From a virus: a stretch of 64,000 nucleotides of DNA. The DNA lies in the IMG/VR virus record IMGVR_UViG_3300042894_005140, positions 34,595-98,594 of that record. The stretch is one strand, 5' to 3'. Position 1 is the stretch's first letter. Each line of letters starts with the position of its first letter. The notes beneath the pieces were generated by a model, which worked only from the letters and a program-made list of their open reading frames with translations, did no database searches and was not told the DNA's origin. This document shows, in pieces, positions 29,823-39,191 of this stretch. The position numbers and the translations under genes are program-made.

Positions 29823-32744
29823 TTATTCAGGTACTCTAATTATTCCTCTAATACCACCATGATATTTTTCAATATATTTATTTGTTCTTAATGCTTGGTA
29901 ATTAACTTTACCATTTCCTTCATTTCCATAGTTACCATCAATAGATTCAAATCCATTTTTAGAAACAGCGCCTGCTATAGAAATATGACTTTGCTTATAA
30001 AAAATCATATCCCCTGGTTTAATTACTGTTCTTCCTGGGATGTATTCTTCAGCGTATCCTTTTGCTTTCATATTTTGAAAAGTGGTCTCACATGATCCTG
30101 CTAATGGCATTCTTCCAGGAGTAAAACTATTAAACAAACCTAAATAAAATTCTTTAATTTTAGCATCTTTACTTCCTACTTCTTGATAAGCTTCTTTCCA
30201 AACTAAATCAGCAAAGAAGTTACACCAAGCGTTTCCTCTACTCCAACCAACAGATTTCATTTTATTTTCAAAATCAGTACTTACAAATTTTTCATTAGTA
30301 CCTATTTCTCTTTGTCCTATATATCCTCTGGCTATTCGTACTATAGTATTCCTAATATCAGATAATTTAGGATCATTAGTATAAGGTAAAGGAGATTGAT
30401 TTGGACTTGACCGTTGAGTTTTAATAGGAGATGTTTGTTTTCCAGGTTTAGTCCCTACAGGGTCTAAAGGTATAGCAGCTGAGGTTATATTAGTGGTCCA
30501 AGCATTATTTTGAATAGTATGTGATATATTCATAATAACAAACTCCATGGCTTCAGGATAATTTTTAGGTAAAAATCTAGAATCAATATTAAATTTATTA
30601 AATATTTTCATACCAGATAATCCATCCATAGTTAAAGTTAAATTAAAAGGTAAAAATCCACTGTTTGGTGATGATGAATATGGGTTAGTAGTTTTAACTG
30701 CTAGTGTTGATTGTTTTTGATCATACTCTAAAAGTTGTTTTTGAGTATTTGTAAAGTTAGCAAATGAATCTTCATTCCATTGATGTACAATTAATGATGA
30801 TATAAATGAATCAAAAATACGAAGTGTTTCTTGATAAGTATCATTTGTATCTTTATTATCATTTTCACTTTGTATTTTAGTATTTGATGGACTAAATATT
30901 TCTTTTTTAATTCTGTCTTCTGTTCCTTTATTTAAATTAGATATAGCAATAGCATCTTGTCCAGTCACATAACCCCTTGCTGTAGCACCAATAGTAATCA
31001 TAGTAGCTAAATCAGGTGTAATTTCTGTTTTAAGTTGTAAGTCTCTAACAAAACTACCACCTACAATAGACCCAGATTCATTAGTTTCTAATCCATATAC
31101 ATTAAACTGTGTTGTTTTTTTATTTGTTATAATAGTACTTCTATCAGGCAATGATGTTTTATCTATAAAAATAATAGTGTTAGTATCATAATCTATTTTA
31201 GGAGTTATACTATTAAAATTACCTGTTGCCTTACAAAACCCAGACATTATACTATTTAATAAAGAAACAAGAGATATATTCCCATCTGTATCTTTTGAAT
31301 CTTCTAATAGTTTTAAAATAAAAACCATATTAAAATAACAAAACATTAGTTTACCATAGGAGTTATTACCTTTACTAATTACAAAATCGTCAATATCAGG
31401 ATATAAAGTTTGTTCAGGTGTTGTAGAAGTAAAACCAGTAGCTCCAGGTATATTATACTCTACTTCAATAGCAGGTAATGTTTTTTTAAAAGCACATATC
31501 CTAGGATCTGAAGGGATTTGTTTTGGAGGAGTGTATATTAATATTTTATCACTATCAGTATCTCCAACATTTAAAATTTTCTCACTAGTATCATTTATTG
31601 TTGGGATGATACTATTTTTTATTAGTTGTAAAAAAGTACCAAATCGAACAAAGTATTGGGTTTGACCTGTTGTGTATGATTGAGAGAAATAATCAACAGA
31701 TTTTGATCCATCAAGAGAATAAGTATTAGTCCCTATAGTATTTGTTTTTGGAATCAATTTTTGAATTTCAGCAAACACAGCTCCTATAGTACTGCTTTGA
31801 GCAAAAGATACTATTGTGTCTTCAGAAGTGTTAGGTAATCCTGCTGATAGGGCTTCACTTAGATTAAAAGTAGTAGGTCTAGTTGGTCCTTCTGTTTGGA
31901 GAAAAGTAGGTTTTCCAGGAAGTAAAAGGTTAGTTTTAAGTGCTTCTATAACATCACCTGCGCTTCTTAAAATAATAGTTATGTCATAAGAACCATCTCT
32001 ATTAAATGTCCAACTATAATTTACTACTCTGCCTATTAAAGCATCATAGTTACCATCAGTATATTCTCGTTGGATTGCTACAGCTTTAAGTAAGTTATTA
32101 TAAGTTACAACATCTGTACCTAGTTCATCCTTTATATAACCGAAATTATATTTTTTAATTAAAAATGAGTCAGCTAAACTAGTTATATTATCAGAAACAT
32201 AGTTTCCTATATTATTAAAATAAGATGTATTACCCCATTCTAATAACATAGTATAACCTACTCTTAAATATAATGTACTAATTATATCAAATTGAGTTTT
32301 ATTGTTAGCTTTAATTTGAACTGTACCTGTTCTAAGAGAGCCCATAGTCTCACTTTTTATATTAGCAGATACAATACCGGGCATAGGCTGAATTCCCCAT
32401 TCTGTTCCTCCTAAACCATATGCTCCCATATTATCATAAACTCTACTTGAGTCAATTCCTGCTCTTTGAAAGTTTTCAATACCAGGATTAGTTCTAGGAA
32501 TTTCATCAGTAACACCATTAAATAAAACATATTTAATAGCTAACTCATCAGATTTAGCAAATCCACCACCTAACATATTTAAGTCAGTTATGTTAGCTGA
32601 TGATACTAATTTAACAAAACTAGTTTTACTATTAGCCCAAAGGATTTGTTCTGTTGTTCTATTAATTGATCCTAAGATTTCTTGTCTTTTATTAACTTGT
32701 TCATCAACAAATGATTCAAAACCTTCCCCTATTATATTTGACAT
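29823..32744 (-). CDS. baseplate/tail-hub-like protein with C-terminal CHAP peptidoglycan hydrolase
   Basis: 973 residues. The N-terminal 800 residues are structural: 'GAYGLGGTEWGIQPMPGI', 'GSLRTGTVQIKANNKTQFDII' and 'YLRVGYTMLLEWGN' are typical of large hub/baseplate proteins of marine T4-like phages. A Pro/Ser/Gln linker (about 770-795) leads to a CHAP domain with catalytic Cys841 ('GNAWCNFFADLVW') and His920 ('KQSHISIAGAV'), followed by 'IDGNYGNEGN'. It would cut host peptidoglycan during DNA injection, the role played by gp5 lysozyme in T4. It lies directly before a LysM/gp53-like baseplate gene. Confidence 0.8.
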   Translation of the reverse strand: MSNIIGEGFESFVDEQVNKRQEILGSINRTTEQILWANSKTSFVKLVSSANITDLNMLGGGFAKSDELAIKYVLFNGVTDEIPRTNPGIENFQRAGIDSSRVYDNMGAYGLGGTEWGIQPMPGIVSANIKSETMGSLRTGTVQIKANNKTQFDIISTLYLRVGYTMLLEWGNTSYFNNIGNYVSDNITSLADSFLIKKYNFGYIKDELGTDVVTYNNLLKAVAIQREYTDGNYDALIGRVVNYSWTFNRDGSYDITIILRSAGDVIEALKTNLLLPGKPTFLQTEGPTRPTTFNLSEALSAGLPNTSEDTIVSFAQSSTIGAVFAEIQKLIPKTNTIGTNTYSLDGSKSVDYFSQSYTTGQTQYFVRFGTFLQLIKNSIIPTINDTSEKILNVGDTDSDKILIYTPPKQIPSDPRICAFKKTLPAIEVEYNIPGATGFTSTTPEQTLYPDIDDFVISKGNNSYGKLMFCYFNMVFILKLLEDSKDTDGNISLVSLLNSIMSGFCKATGNFNSITPKIDYDTNTIIFIDKTSLPDRSTIITNKKTTQFNVYGLETNESGSIVGGSFVRDLQLKTEITPDLATMITIGATARGYVTGQDAIAISNLNKGTEDRIKKEIFSPSNTKIQSENDNKDTNDTYQETLRIFDSFISSLIVHQWNEDSFANFTNTQKQLLEYDQKQSTLAVKTTNPYSSSPNSGFLPFNLTLTMDGLSGMKIFNKFNIDSRFLPKNYPEAMEFVIMNISHTIQNNAWTTNITSAAIPLDPVGTKPGKQTSPIKTQRSSPNQSPLPYTNDPKLSDIRNTIVRIARGYIGQREIGTNEKFVSTDFENKMKSVGWSRGNAWCNFFADLVWKEAYQEVGSKDAKIKEFYLGLFNSFTPGRMPLAGSCETTFQNMKAKGYAEEYIPGRTVIKPGDMIFYKQSHISIAGAVSKNGFESIDGNYGNEGNGKVNYQALRTNKYIEKYHGGIRGIIRVPE

Positions 32745-32746
32745 AA

Positions 32747-33046
32747 TTAAGAATTTATTGTATTAAAAGCACTTACTACTCCAGCATAAAAAGCAGGTAT
32801 TCTAATTTGCAATCCTTCAGGAATAACTAATGAATTTTGAGGTAATTTATCTGTATTAGCTATGGATATAACCCACCATAAAGAACTATTTTTATAATAT
32901 TGTAATGCTAAAACATCAAACCTGTCACCTTGAACAGTATAAACATAGATATCATCAGAAGTAACTGGTACTTCTGGATAGCGAGAAGTGACATATACTA
33001 ATTTTTTATCTATTTTAGTTTTTGGTATGTTTTGATATCTATTCAT
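32747..33046 (-). CDS. LysM-containing baseplate protein (T4 gp53-like)
   Basis: 99 residues. 'RYPEVPVTSDDIYVYTVQGDR' (in parts), 'DVLALQYYKNSSLWWVISIANTD' and 'LVIPEGLQIRIP' form a LysM-like domain as in the baseplate wedge protein gp53 and in gpX-type tail proteins. It binds within the baseplate rather than being an enzyme. Gap of 2 bases to the hub gene. Confidence 0.75.
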   Translation of the reverse strand: MNRYQNIPKTKIDKKLVYVTSRYPEVPVTSDDIYVYTVQGDRFDVLALQYYKNSSLWWVISIANTDKLPQNSLVIPEGLQIRIPAFYAGVVSAFNTINS

Positions 33047-33050
33047 ATTA

Positions 33051-34910
33051 TTAGAATACTAATTCAGGATTGTCACTAATAGGAGCATTTCCTGTAAAGT
33101 TAGTTGGACCGCCAGTAGGCTCAGGTGTTTTAATTGTTTTTATAGGATAATCATTACCACTACTATTAGCTAAAGATATAAATTGTTGGTCACCATAAGC
33201 ATTAGCAAATCCTACAGAATTATCAGTGCTGAAATCTTCAGTTGCTCTATTTGAAAAAGTTAATGATTGTTTAGATGGAATAAAGTTTTGAATAGGTATA
33301 AAGTTAAAAGATGAAACTCGTATAATATGAGGCATTTGTTTAACACTATCATCTACACCTCCATTTGTATCAATTCCTATTTCCCATGGTGAATCATCCT
33401 GAATATCATAAGTTAAACTAGTTATAATGCCGGGTTGTTCATAAACATATCCTCCAACAGTTAATTGGACTATATTTCCTCTCATATACCCCTGAGGACT
33501 ATAATCAGGAGCAGTTGTTGAAGCTAAATAGTTTAATTTTTTATACATGGGTATAAGCTCTTGTTTTGATTGAGCTGCTACTGTCCAAGATAATGTAATA
33601 GTTCTAGTAAACCCATTGTAGGTGTAAAAATTTTCTCCTCTTCCTAAATATCTAAACGGTGACCATTCTGCTTGGTATGAATCAGACATCCCACCTAAAA
33701 ATGCTCTAAAGTGTAAAAAAGTTTTAAACGTTGGTTCATTATTATCAATAACCGCTATTCTAAAATTAACTAAATCATCTAAATTAGAATCTGTACTTGC
33801 TTCTTGACTTCGATAAATAGGAACAGAATTAATTTTATCTAATCCAGGTTGAAAAGATCCAAGATTGGTTGCTCCGGGTGATGTAATACTTACTCCAGTG
33901 TATGATAAACCATCAGTATAATTAGCATAGCTTTTACCGGATCGTCGACCTGGTTGGCCTAAGTTAGTTCTTAGGTCATAATTTTGGGTTTGATAATCAG
34001 GAGCTAAAGGAGTGGCTCCACTTTCTGTAGATGTTCTACCATTTTGTTTTAAATCTCCTATTTGATTTCTTAAAATTTTTCTAAAATCTTGAATTTCTGG
34101 AGATGATTTGCTGCCGTTAGGTGTACTTAAAGAATTAGGTTGGGGTCCAGTTTGTAAAAGAGGAAAAGGAACAGTTGAAGGAGCAAAAGGTTTACTAATT
34201 AATGTAGAATTATAAACCCAAGTATCATTATTAAAATAGGAATTTTTACTAGGTTGAGATAAAAAGGTTTTAGATGTTTTAGAATATCTTATGTTTGTAT
34301 TTCCTATTCCTAAATTTGAACCTGGTCCTCCAGTGTAAGTCATTACATCTGGTCCATTATTAAGGATTATATTATTATTGGTTTTTGATGATTGTAAGAT
34401 ATTAGCATCTAATAAATTAATTAATCTATTAGTATTTGTTTTTGGATTTGCTACTGTTGGAGTTACTCTAACATCATATAAATTTTCATTGTTAGCAAAA
34501 GCACCAGTTCCAGCAGACGGATTTCTACCTTGTTTATTTAAATGTCCACCAAAAGCAACAACACCTGTTTGTGCTAATGTATTTAGCGGTGAATAAGCAC
34601 CTTCATTTAATATACTGCTTGTTTGTGTACGAACAGCAGTACGAGATAATAATTGTTGTTTAGCTGTAAATAAGATACCGTTTGGTGATTTGGTATCTCT
34701 AAACATTTTAGTTAAACGTTCAACATCCGCGGCTGTATCTCTAACAGCATTAATACCACCTCTTAATAAGAAATCAGTTGTACCTATATAAGGACCAATC
34801 CTATCAGGAATGGGAGTGGTAATATATGGTTGCCCACTATTACCTCCATTGACCCTGTCATTCCCATACCGTAGGGACTTAAGATCCGTTTTTAGGTTTA
34901 TTAATCCCAT
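33051..34910 (-). CDS. tail/baseplate structural protein
   Basis: 619 residues. 'GGINAVRDTAADVERLTKMF', 'SPNGILFTAKQQLLSRTAVRTQ' and 'TGVVAFGGHLNKQGRNP' are repeatedly seen in long baseplate proteins of uncultured marine phages. The C-terminal third ('TRTITLSWTVAAQSKQELIPMYKKLNYL', 'GYVYEQPGIITSLTYDIQDDSPWEI' in parts) resembles the beta-rich tube/baseplate-tube folds. Exact T4 equivalent uncertain (gp48 or gp54-like position). The stop/start of the upstream 81-residue gene overlaps by 1 base. Confidence 0.7.
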   Translation of the reverse strand: MGLINLKTDLKSLRYGNDRVNGGNSGQPYITTPIPDRIGPYIGTTDFLLRGGINAVRDTAADVERLTKMFRDTKSPNGILFTAKQQLLSRTAVRTQTSSILNEGAYSPLNTLAQTGVVAFGGHLNKQGRNPSAGTGAFANNENLYDVRVTPTVANPKTNTNRLINLLDANILQSSKTNNNIILNNGPDVMTYTGGPGSNLGIGNTNIRYSKTSKTFLSQPSKNSYFNNDTWVYNSTLISKPFAPSTVPFPLLQTGPQPNSLSTPNGSKSSPEIQDFRKILRNQIGDLKQNGRTSTESGATPLAPDYQTQNYDLRTNLGQPGRRSGKSYANYTDGLSYTGVSITSPGATNLGSFQPGLDKINSVPIYRSQEASTDSNLDDLVNFRIAVIDNNEPTFKTFLHFRAFLGGMSDSYQAEWSPFRYLGRGENFYTYNGFTRTITLSWTVAAQSKQELIPMYKKLNYLASTTAPDYSPQGYMRGNIVQLTVGGYVYEQPGIITSLTYDIQDDSPWEIGIDTNGGVDDSVKQMPHIIRVSSFNFIPIQNFIPSKQSLTFSNRATEDFSTDNSVGFANAYGDQQFISLANSSGNDYPIKTIKTPEPTGGPTNFTGNAPISDNPELVF

Positions 34911-35155
34911 TAACGAGGAGGATTATCTAAATATTTGTTAGGGGTTCTACCGTCTAAATCTAATTGAGATTTAGCTAAACTTTCTTGATATTTAGAGGAT
35001 CTATCATAAGCTAAAGGTTTTTTACCATCTAAATCTAATTGAGATGCAGCTAAACCTTTTGGGTAATTAGAAGCCCCACTAAATTTTTCAGGAGTACCTC
35101 CGTCTAAATTTGTTAGGTTTGATCCTTGAGTTTGTAGTTTGTTTAAGAGATCCAT
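34910..35155 (-). CDS. small repeat-containing virion protein
   Basis: 81 residues with two copies of '(A/S)KSQLDLDGxxPxxY' type repeats ('AASQLDLDGKKPLAYDRSSKY', 'AKSQLDLDGRTPNKY') plus a degenerate first copy ('NLTNLDGGTPEKFSG'). The three copies are spaced about 25 residues apart. Possibly an extended linker or plug peptide in the tail tube. Not recognised as a family. Confidence 0.6.
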   Translation of the reverse strand: MDLLNKLQTQGSNLTNLDGGTPEKFSGASNYPKGLAASQLDLDGKKPLAYDRSSKYQESLAKSQLDLDGRTPNKYLDNPPR

Positions 35156-35176
35156 AGTTTTATTTTATTATACATA

Positions 35177-37546
35177 TTAACTTGTAACACCTTCATTTAA
35201 AGCATAAGTACCCATAGATGTTGCTGTGTTTAATTCTGTTGTTCCTAAGTATATTTTAGGCATTGATTGTTTTGAAGATATAGCTATAAGCTCTTTAAGT
35301 AGGGTAACCATTTCATCTGTTCTGCCTAATTTAGTACCACCAGCTCCTACTACTGTGTCTTCAGGAAGAGATTTAATAACATAATCTTTAACAGGAATAA
35401 CACCTTCCTTAATAGCTTGTTTATCAATAATATCTCCCAGAAAACCACTCATTGCAAAATTACCACCTGAAAGAGCAGTGTTTATAGCTGTTCTTTTTTC
35501 GGTTGGTTTATAATTTTTATTATAATTTTCATCAGCTGCTTTTTTTCTTTTAAAATAATTTTCTGCTTCTTCTAATTTAGTTAATTCTTGAGGAGATAAA
35601 TCCGCTTTTTTAACACCTTCTGTTTTTACTCTTTCATTGAACATTGCTATAGTTTGTTTAGCTTCTTGTTCTTTTCTTTTTTCTAGAGCTTTTGAAAATC
35701 GTTCAGGTAGTGAAAAAATAGACCCACCTTCAGATAAAGCATCTGCTAAAGCTTTTAAAGCAGTTATTAATTTATCTAAAGTACCACCAGTGACTAAATC
35801 AGTAAATACTTCTTTAGCTTGATCTAAAGCTAAATTAAATTTTTCTTGAGCATCTAATCGTGTATTAGCAGCTTTAATATCATCTTGCGTTAGTTTACCT
35901 TCAGCTAATTTTTGGGCTAGTCTTTCTTGTCCTGCTTCTATAAACCTATCATATTGTTCTTTTTGATTTTGTTCTATTAATTTTTCTTGTATAAGAACAT
36001 CAGCTAATTCATCACCAGTCATACCAACAGCTTTAGCTAAAGCTCTTTGTTGTATAGGTAATAACTTTTGAAATTCAGCTAATCCACCTACATTTTCAAG
36101 AGCGGCTTTAGTAGCACCTACATAATCTCCTTGTAAAGCTAAAGCTCTAGCTCTATCTAAATTTAAATCCTTGCCAGTTAATAATTCTGCTTCTAATTCA
36201 GCTGAAATTGATTCTTCAAAATTAAGTAATGAATCTGTTACTCCTTTAGTTTTTTCTAAAGAAGTGCCTAATTTATTAGCTTCTAATGTTGCTTGAAATA
36301 ATGCTTTAGAACTTCCTTTAAAAGATACTAATAATTGACCACTAACTTTTGAAGCTTGACTTAATATTTTTTGAGCACTAAATAAATATTTATTTTGATT
36401 AGCATATTGAGCTACTGTGTTATAAGCAGTATCTAAAGCATCTGTGTTTTTCTCATTATTTACTTCAAAAATTTTATTTAAACTAGTAGCTTCATCAACT
36501 GATAATTTTAGTTCTTTGGTTAAAATAATTTGAGCATCTATTGCTTCTTTAGAATAAAAACTAGATAAAGCAGATAATTCTGAAAGTTCAGCTTGGGCTT
36601 GGTATATTTCTTTAGTAAGTTTAAATTGGGTTTCAAGGCTACTTTTTATAGACTTAAAATAAGTATCAACACCTTGAGCTTCTTCTTTAGTTATTTGAAG
36701 ATTTCTTGATAAAGAAGTAATTCGTTTATCAGCATCAAACATAACCCCAACAAGCATTTGAATTGCTTTAGCTATTCCTGCTATAATTGCTAATGGACCT
36801 AATCCACTAAAAGCAGACGATAATCCTTTCCCTAATATTTCAAAACTACCTTTACCTTGTTTAGCAAGGTCTCTCATATCTTCTTTAGCATCATCAATGT
36901 TTAATATATCTCCTAAAATAGGAATTTTCTTTAAACCATCTAATGCTTTACCAGCTAAACCAATTTGTTTTTCAATCTTTTTTTCTTCAATTAATCTTTC
37001 TTTAGTTTTATTATTTATCCTATCAATAATTCCAAATTGATCTAAATAACCTCTTAAAATAGCTGCTTCTTCTTCAGATAAATCTTGAGTATTTTTTATT
37101 GCTTCTTCTGTTAAATCAGTAATTTTATATTTTATTTGGATTGATTTAGCAGCATCTACTAATTCTTCTTTATTGATTTTAAGTTTTTTCTGAAGTCTTT
37201 CAAGATCTTTTTTAGATAATTCACTTAATCCTTTTTCATCATACTTTAATCTGTTTGTAATATCAGCTATATTTTTAAAGGCTTTATTTGCTTTACTAGT
37301 AGTTGAACCCCAGTTACCCATTTCTTTTACAATACCTTCAAGTTCACCCTGTAAGTTTCCAAAAGTATTATCTAATTTAGCTGCTTCATCTTTAAGATCT
37401 TTTACAGCTCTACCTATTACTCTAATTTGTGACTCAACTTGTTTTAAATTAGATGTATCAATATTAAATTCATACTTAGTTTTACTAAGTTTTTCATACT
37501 CAGCTATTAACTTTTCTAATTGTTTTATCTTTTTGTCGTCAGTCAT
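35177..37546 (-). CDS. tail length tape measure protein
   Basis: 789 residues, mostly helical with long coiled-coil segments at the N-terminus ('KKIKQLEKLIAEYEKLS', 'AKLDNTFGNLQGELEGIV') and a glycine/alanine-rich hydrophobic stretch around 240-270 ('GLSSAFSGLGPLAIIAGIAKAI' in parts), as in tape measure proteins that insert into the host membrane. Position is decisive: directly after the tail-assembly-chaperone-like genes and the tube gene. T4's counterpart is gp29. Its length predicts a tail of the usual myovirus size. Confidence 0.85.
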   Translation of the reverse strand: MTDDKKIKQLEKLIAEYEKLSKTKYEFNIDTSNLKQVESQIRVIGRAVKDLKDEAAKLDNTFGNLQGELEGIVKEMGNWGSTTSKANKAFKNIADITNRLKYDEKGLSELSKKDLERLQKKLKINKEELVDAAKSIQIKYKITDLTEEAIKNTQDLSEEEAAILRGYLDQFGIIDRINNKTKERLIEEKKIEKQIGLAGKALDGLKKIPILGDILNIDDAKEDMRDLAKQGKGSFEILGKGLSSAFSGLGPLAIIAGIAKAIQMLVGVMFDADKRITSLSRNLQITKEEAQGVDTYFKSIKSSLETQFKLTKEIYQAQAELSELSALSSFYSKEAIDAQIILTKELKLSVDEATSLNKIFEVNNEKNTDALDTAYNTVAQYANQNKYLFSAQKILSQASKVSGQLLVSFKGSSKALFQATLEANKLGTSLEKTKGVTDSLLNFEESISAELEAELLTGKDLNLDRARALALQGDYVGATKAALENVGGLAEFQKLLPIQQRALAKAVGMTGDELADVLIQEKLIEQNQKEQYDRFIEAGQERLAQKLAEGKLTQDDIKAANTRLDAQEKFNLALDQAKEVFTDLVTGGTLDKLITALKALADALSEGGSIFSLPERFSKALEKRKEQEAKQTIAMFNERVKTEGVKKADLSPQELTKLEEAENYFKRKKAADENYNKNYKPTEKRTAINTALSGGNFAMSGFLGDIIDKQAIKEGVIPVKDYVIKSLPEDTVVGAGGTKLGRTDEMVTLLKELIAISSKQSMPKIYLGTTELNTATSMGTYALNEGVTS

Positions 37547-37561
37547 TTAAAATAGTTTATT

Positions 37562-37569
37562 ATAAATAT
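37562..37569 (-). promoter_or_regulatory. late-type motif before the tape measure gene
   Basis: Minus-strand ATATTTAT (followed by AATAA) 15 bases before the ATG at 37546 and just after the stem-loop at 37572-37597. Same motif as before sheath and tube genes. Confidence 0.45.
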
Positions 37570-37571
37570 GA

Positions 37572-37597
37572 AAAGGCATCATTTTTTAGATGCCTTT
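37572..37597 (-). terminator. stem-loop overlapping a stop codon
   Basis: A 9-bp stem (AAAGGCATC / GATGCCTTT) with an 8-base loop, followed by TTTTC on the minus strand. The stop codon of the frameshift ORF lies within it. Short T-run, so termination would be partial. Confidence 0.5.
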
Positions 37598-37908
37598 GTT
37601 ACATATGTAGGTACTTGTACTTGTTTATTTTTAGATGCTTCTTCTTTTACACTACCTTGAGTCCAACTATCTTCATTTTTAGTATTAGTTGATTGGTGAT
37701 AATATTCTTTTAATCTATTAAATGTATAATTACGTAACCAAATGGGCATGTTATAAATAACATCATAACTATAGCCACCTTGACCATGGAATACTATTTC
37801 ATGAATTTGATTAAAAATAGTTAATCTAAATTCAGCAGTATTGTTAAATGTCAGGCCAAAAAAAGTTAAGATTAATAGGAATGTCGATGTCCTCCTCAAC
37901 ACCATCAA
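37579..37908 (-). CDS. tail assembly chaperone second part, probably made by +1 frameshift
   Basis: Open for 109 residues from an ATG at 37908, but the first part (to about residue 20) overlaps the upstream gene in another frame and reads like an accidental translation. The real domain starts at about 'FNNTAEFRLTIFNQIHEIVFHGQGG' (in parts) and continues 'YDVIYNMPIWLRNYTFNRLKEYY', which looks like a genuine helical, gp51/T-type chaperone partner. In this frame no other ATG precedes the domain. Together with the position between tube and tape measure, this suggests fusion to the upstream protein by a +1 shift near the run of seven T, as with other phages' G/GT chaperones (which use -1). The stop codon sits inside a stem-loop. 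Confidence 0.6.
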   Translation of the reverse strand: MMVLRRTSTFLLILTFFGLTFNNTAEFRLTIFNQIHEIVFHGQGGYSYDVIYNMPIWLRNYTFNRLKEYYHQSTNTKNEDSWTQGSVKEEASKNKQVQVPTYVTKASKK

Positions 37909-38575
37909 TCATTACTTTAGCTATTAAATCAACATCAGGAGATATCATTTTTATATATGCTCTTAAGGCACGTGAGTCTGAGGCTAGTAAATAATTATCA
38001 ACAAAATCTTTAATAGCTGTTTTATCCTCACTACCATCAACAGAAATAATTTGGTATTTTAATCTTGTTGTAACATCTGTTGAAGATTCTCTATTAATCT
38101 TTTTTAAACCTTCAATTTCTTGTTTAATTTTTTCCTCGTCTTTTTCATTTAAAAGTTTAAACTCTAACTTAGTTCCTGATGTAGGGAGAGTAAATGTAAA
38201 AGTGCCTTTACTAGATACTAAGGAATCATTAAATAATTTATTTTCTAAAGTAGATAAATCAACAGTATGTTCTTTTCCACCATAAGTAAATGAATATTCT
38301 TTACCATAACCTAAAACACGAGAAGCTACTAAGATAGCATTTTTATCACCAGTGATTAGGTCTTTAATATCAAATTTACCTAGTGTTAGTGATTCTAATA
38401 ATTTATCTAACACAATACCTTTTGAAATAAAGTTTTGGTTTGATAAAATATCTTCTTCTTTTGCGGTCATGTACTTCATTTCTACTTTACCGCTTCTTAA
38501 AATGTGGCCTTCCGGGTAAACTAATCCTTTGGAGGGCAATTCTACAACTTCTGTTGGAAACTTAAATTCGCTCAT
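37844..38575 (-). CDS. tail assembly chaperone / baseplate hub assembly protein (gp26-like)
   Basis: 243 residues. 'VVELPSKGLVYPEGHILRSGKVEMKYMTAKEEDIL' (in parts), 'KGIVLDKLLESL', 'GDKNAILVASRVLGYG' and 'LLASDSRALRAYIKMISPDVDL' match proteins annotated as baseplate hub subunit gp26 in T4-like marine phages. They sit between tube and tape measure genes like the G-type tail chaperones of other phages. It ends 'NLNFFWPDI' right at the run of seven T where the second reading frame continues. Terminator and late motif precede it. Confidence 0.75.
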   Translation of the reverse strand: MSEFKFPTEVVELPSKGLVYPEGHILRSGKVEMKYMTAKEEDILSNQNFISKGIVLDKLLESLTLGKFDIKDLITGDKNAILVASRVLGYGKEYSFTYGGKEHTVDLSTLENKLFNDSLVSSKGTFTFTLPTSGTKLEFKLLNEKDEEKIKQEIEGLKKINRESSTDVTTRLKYQIISVDGSEDKTAIKDFVDNYLLASDSRALRAYIKMISPDVDLIAKVMIDGVEEDIDIPINLNFFWPDI

Positions 38576-38589
38576 AAACTTATTTTGTT

Positions 38590-38597
38590 ATAAATAT
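38590..38597 (-). promoter_or_regulatory. late-type motif before the chaperone gene
   Basis: Minus-strand ATATTTAT (followed by AACAAAA) 14 bases before the ATG at 38575 and directly after the terminator T-run. Confidence 0.5.
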
Positions 38598-38611
38598 TAA
38601 TAAAAAAAAGA

Positions 38612-38632
38612 AGCTCGCAAAAAATGCGAGCT
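38612..38632 (-). terminator. rho-independent terminator after the tail tube gene
   Basis: An 8-bp GC-rich stem (AGCTCGCA / TGCGAGCT) with a 5-base loop, followed on the minus strand by TCTTTTTTTT. The best terminator in the window. It would limit read-through from the highly expressed tube gene into the chaperone gene. Confidence 0.85.
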
Positions 38633-38656
38633 CTTTTAATCTTATTTTTACTATTA

Positions 38657-39145
38657 TTAGAAATTTAACACACAGTAATCAGGTTGAACAGTCATTGTAA
38701 TGTTAACAGCAGTATCAACAGTATCCCAACTGTAATCACCGAAGTTAGCATCTGTGATTAAAGCACCTTTAATAATCCATTCTGATACGATATCGCCTAC
38801 AGGTCCTAATACATCGAAAGTTAAGTCTTTCTTGTAGAAATCACTATAACCATCACGACCAGTTACTGATTCGTGGTGTAAACGTACCCATTCCATTACA
38901 GCCTGAGCTCCTGAAGGAGTAATAGGATCGAATAATGTAAATTGGATAGTACCCCAAGTGGTTTTACCTTTTACAAAGCGTTGAACGTTTATATGGTTTA
39001 AAGGAACAGTACCTTGAGTTAATGTGACTGCACCAACACCTTTAATCTCATACGCTGGTATACCGTCAATATACATAATGAATCGGTTTGCCTGTTTGGG
39101 TTCAAAGGCTGTGAAAAATATTTCGTTTGGATCTAATACTGCCAT
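38657..39145 (-). CDS. gp19: tail tube protein (T4 gp19-like)
   Basis: 162 residues (T4 gp19 is 163). 'KQANRFIMYIDGIPAYEIKGV', 'RFVKGKTTWGTIQFTLFDPITPSGAQAVMEWV' (in parts) and 'GPVGDIVSEWIIKGALI' are clear tail tube signatures. It is the inner tube through which DNA passes, polymerising on the baseplate. It is framed by a late motif upstream and a strong terminator downstream, as expected for a gene needing high expression. Confidence 0.95.
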   Translation of the reverse strand: MAVLDPNEIFFTAFEPKQANRFIMYIDGIPAYEIKGVGAVTLTQGTVPLNHINVQRFVKGKTTWGTIQFTLFDPITPSGAQAVMEWVRLHHESVTGRDGYSDFYKKDLTFDVLGPVGDIVSEWIIKGALITDANFGDYSWDTVDTAVNITMTVQPDYCVLNF

Positions 39146-39168
39146 TTTATTTATTTATTTGTTTTGTT

Positions 39169-39176
39169 ATAAATAT
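39169..39176 (-). promoter_or_regulatory. late-type motif before the tail tube gene
   Basis: Minus-strand ATATTTAT (followed by AACAAAA) 23 bases before the ATG at 39145. Confidence 0.5.
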
Positions 39177-39191
39177 TCTGTTTTTAAAAAA

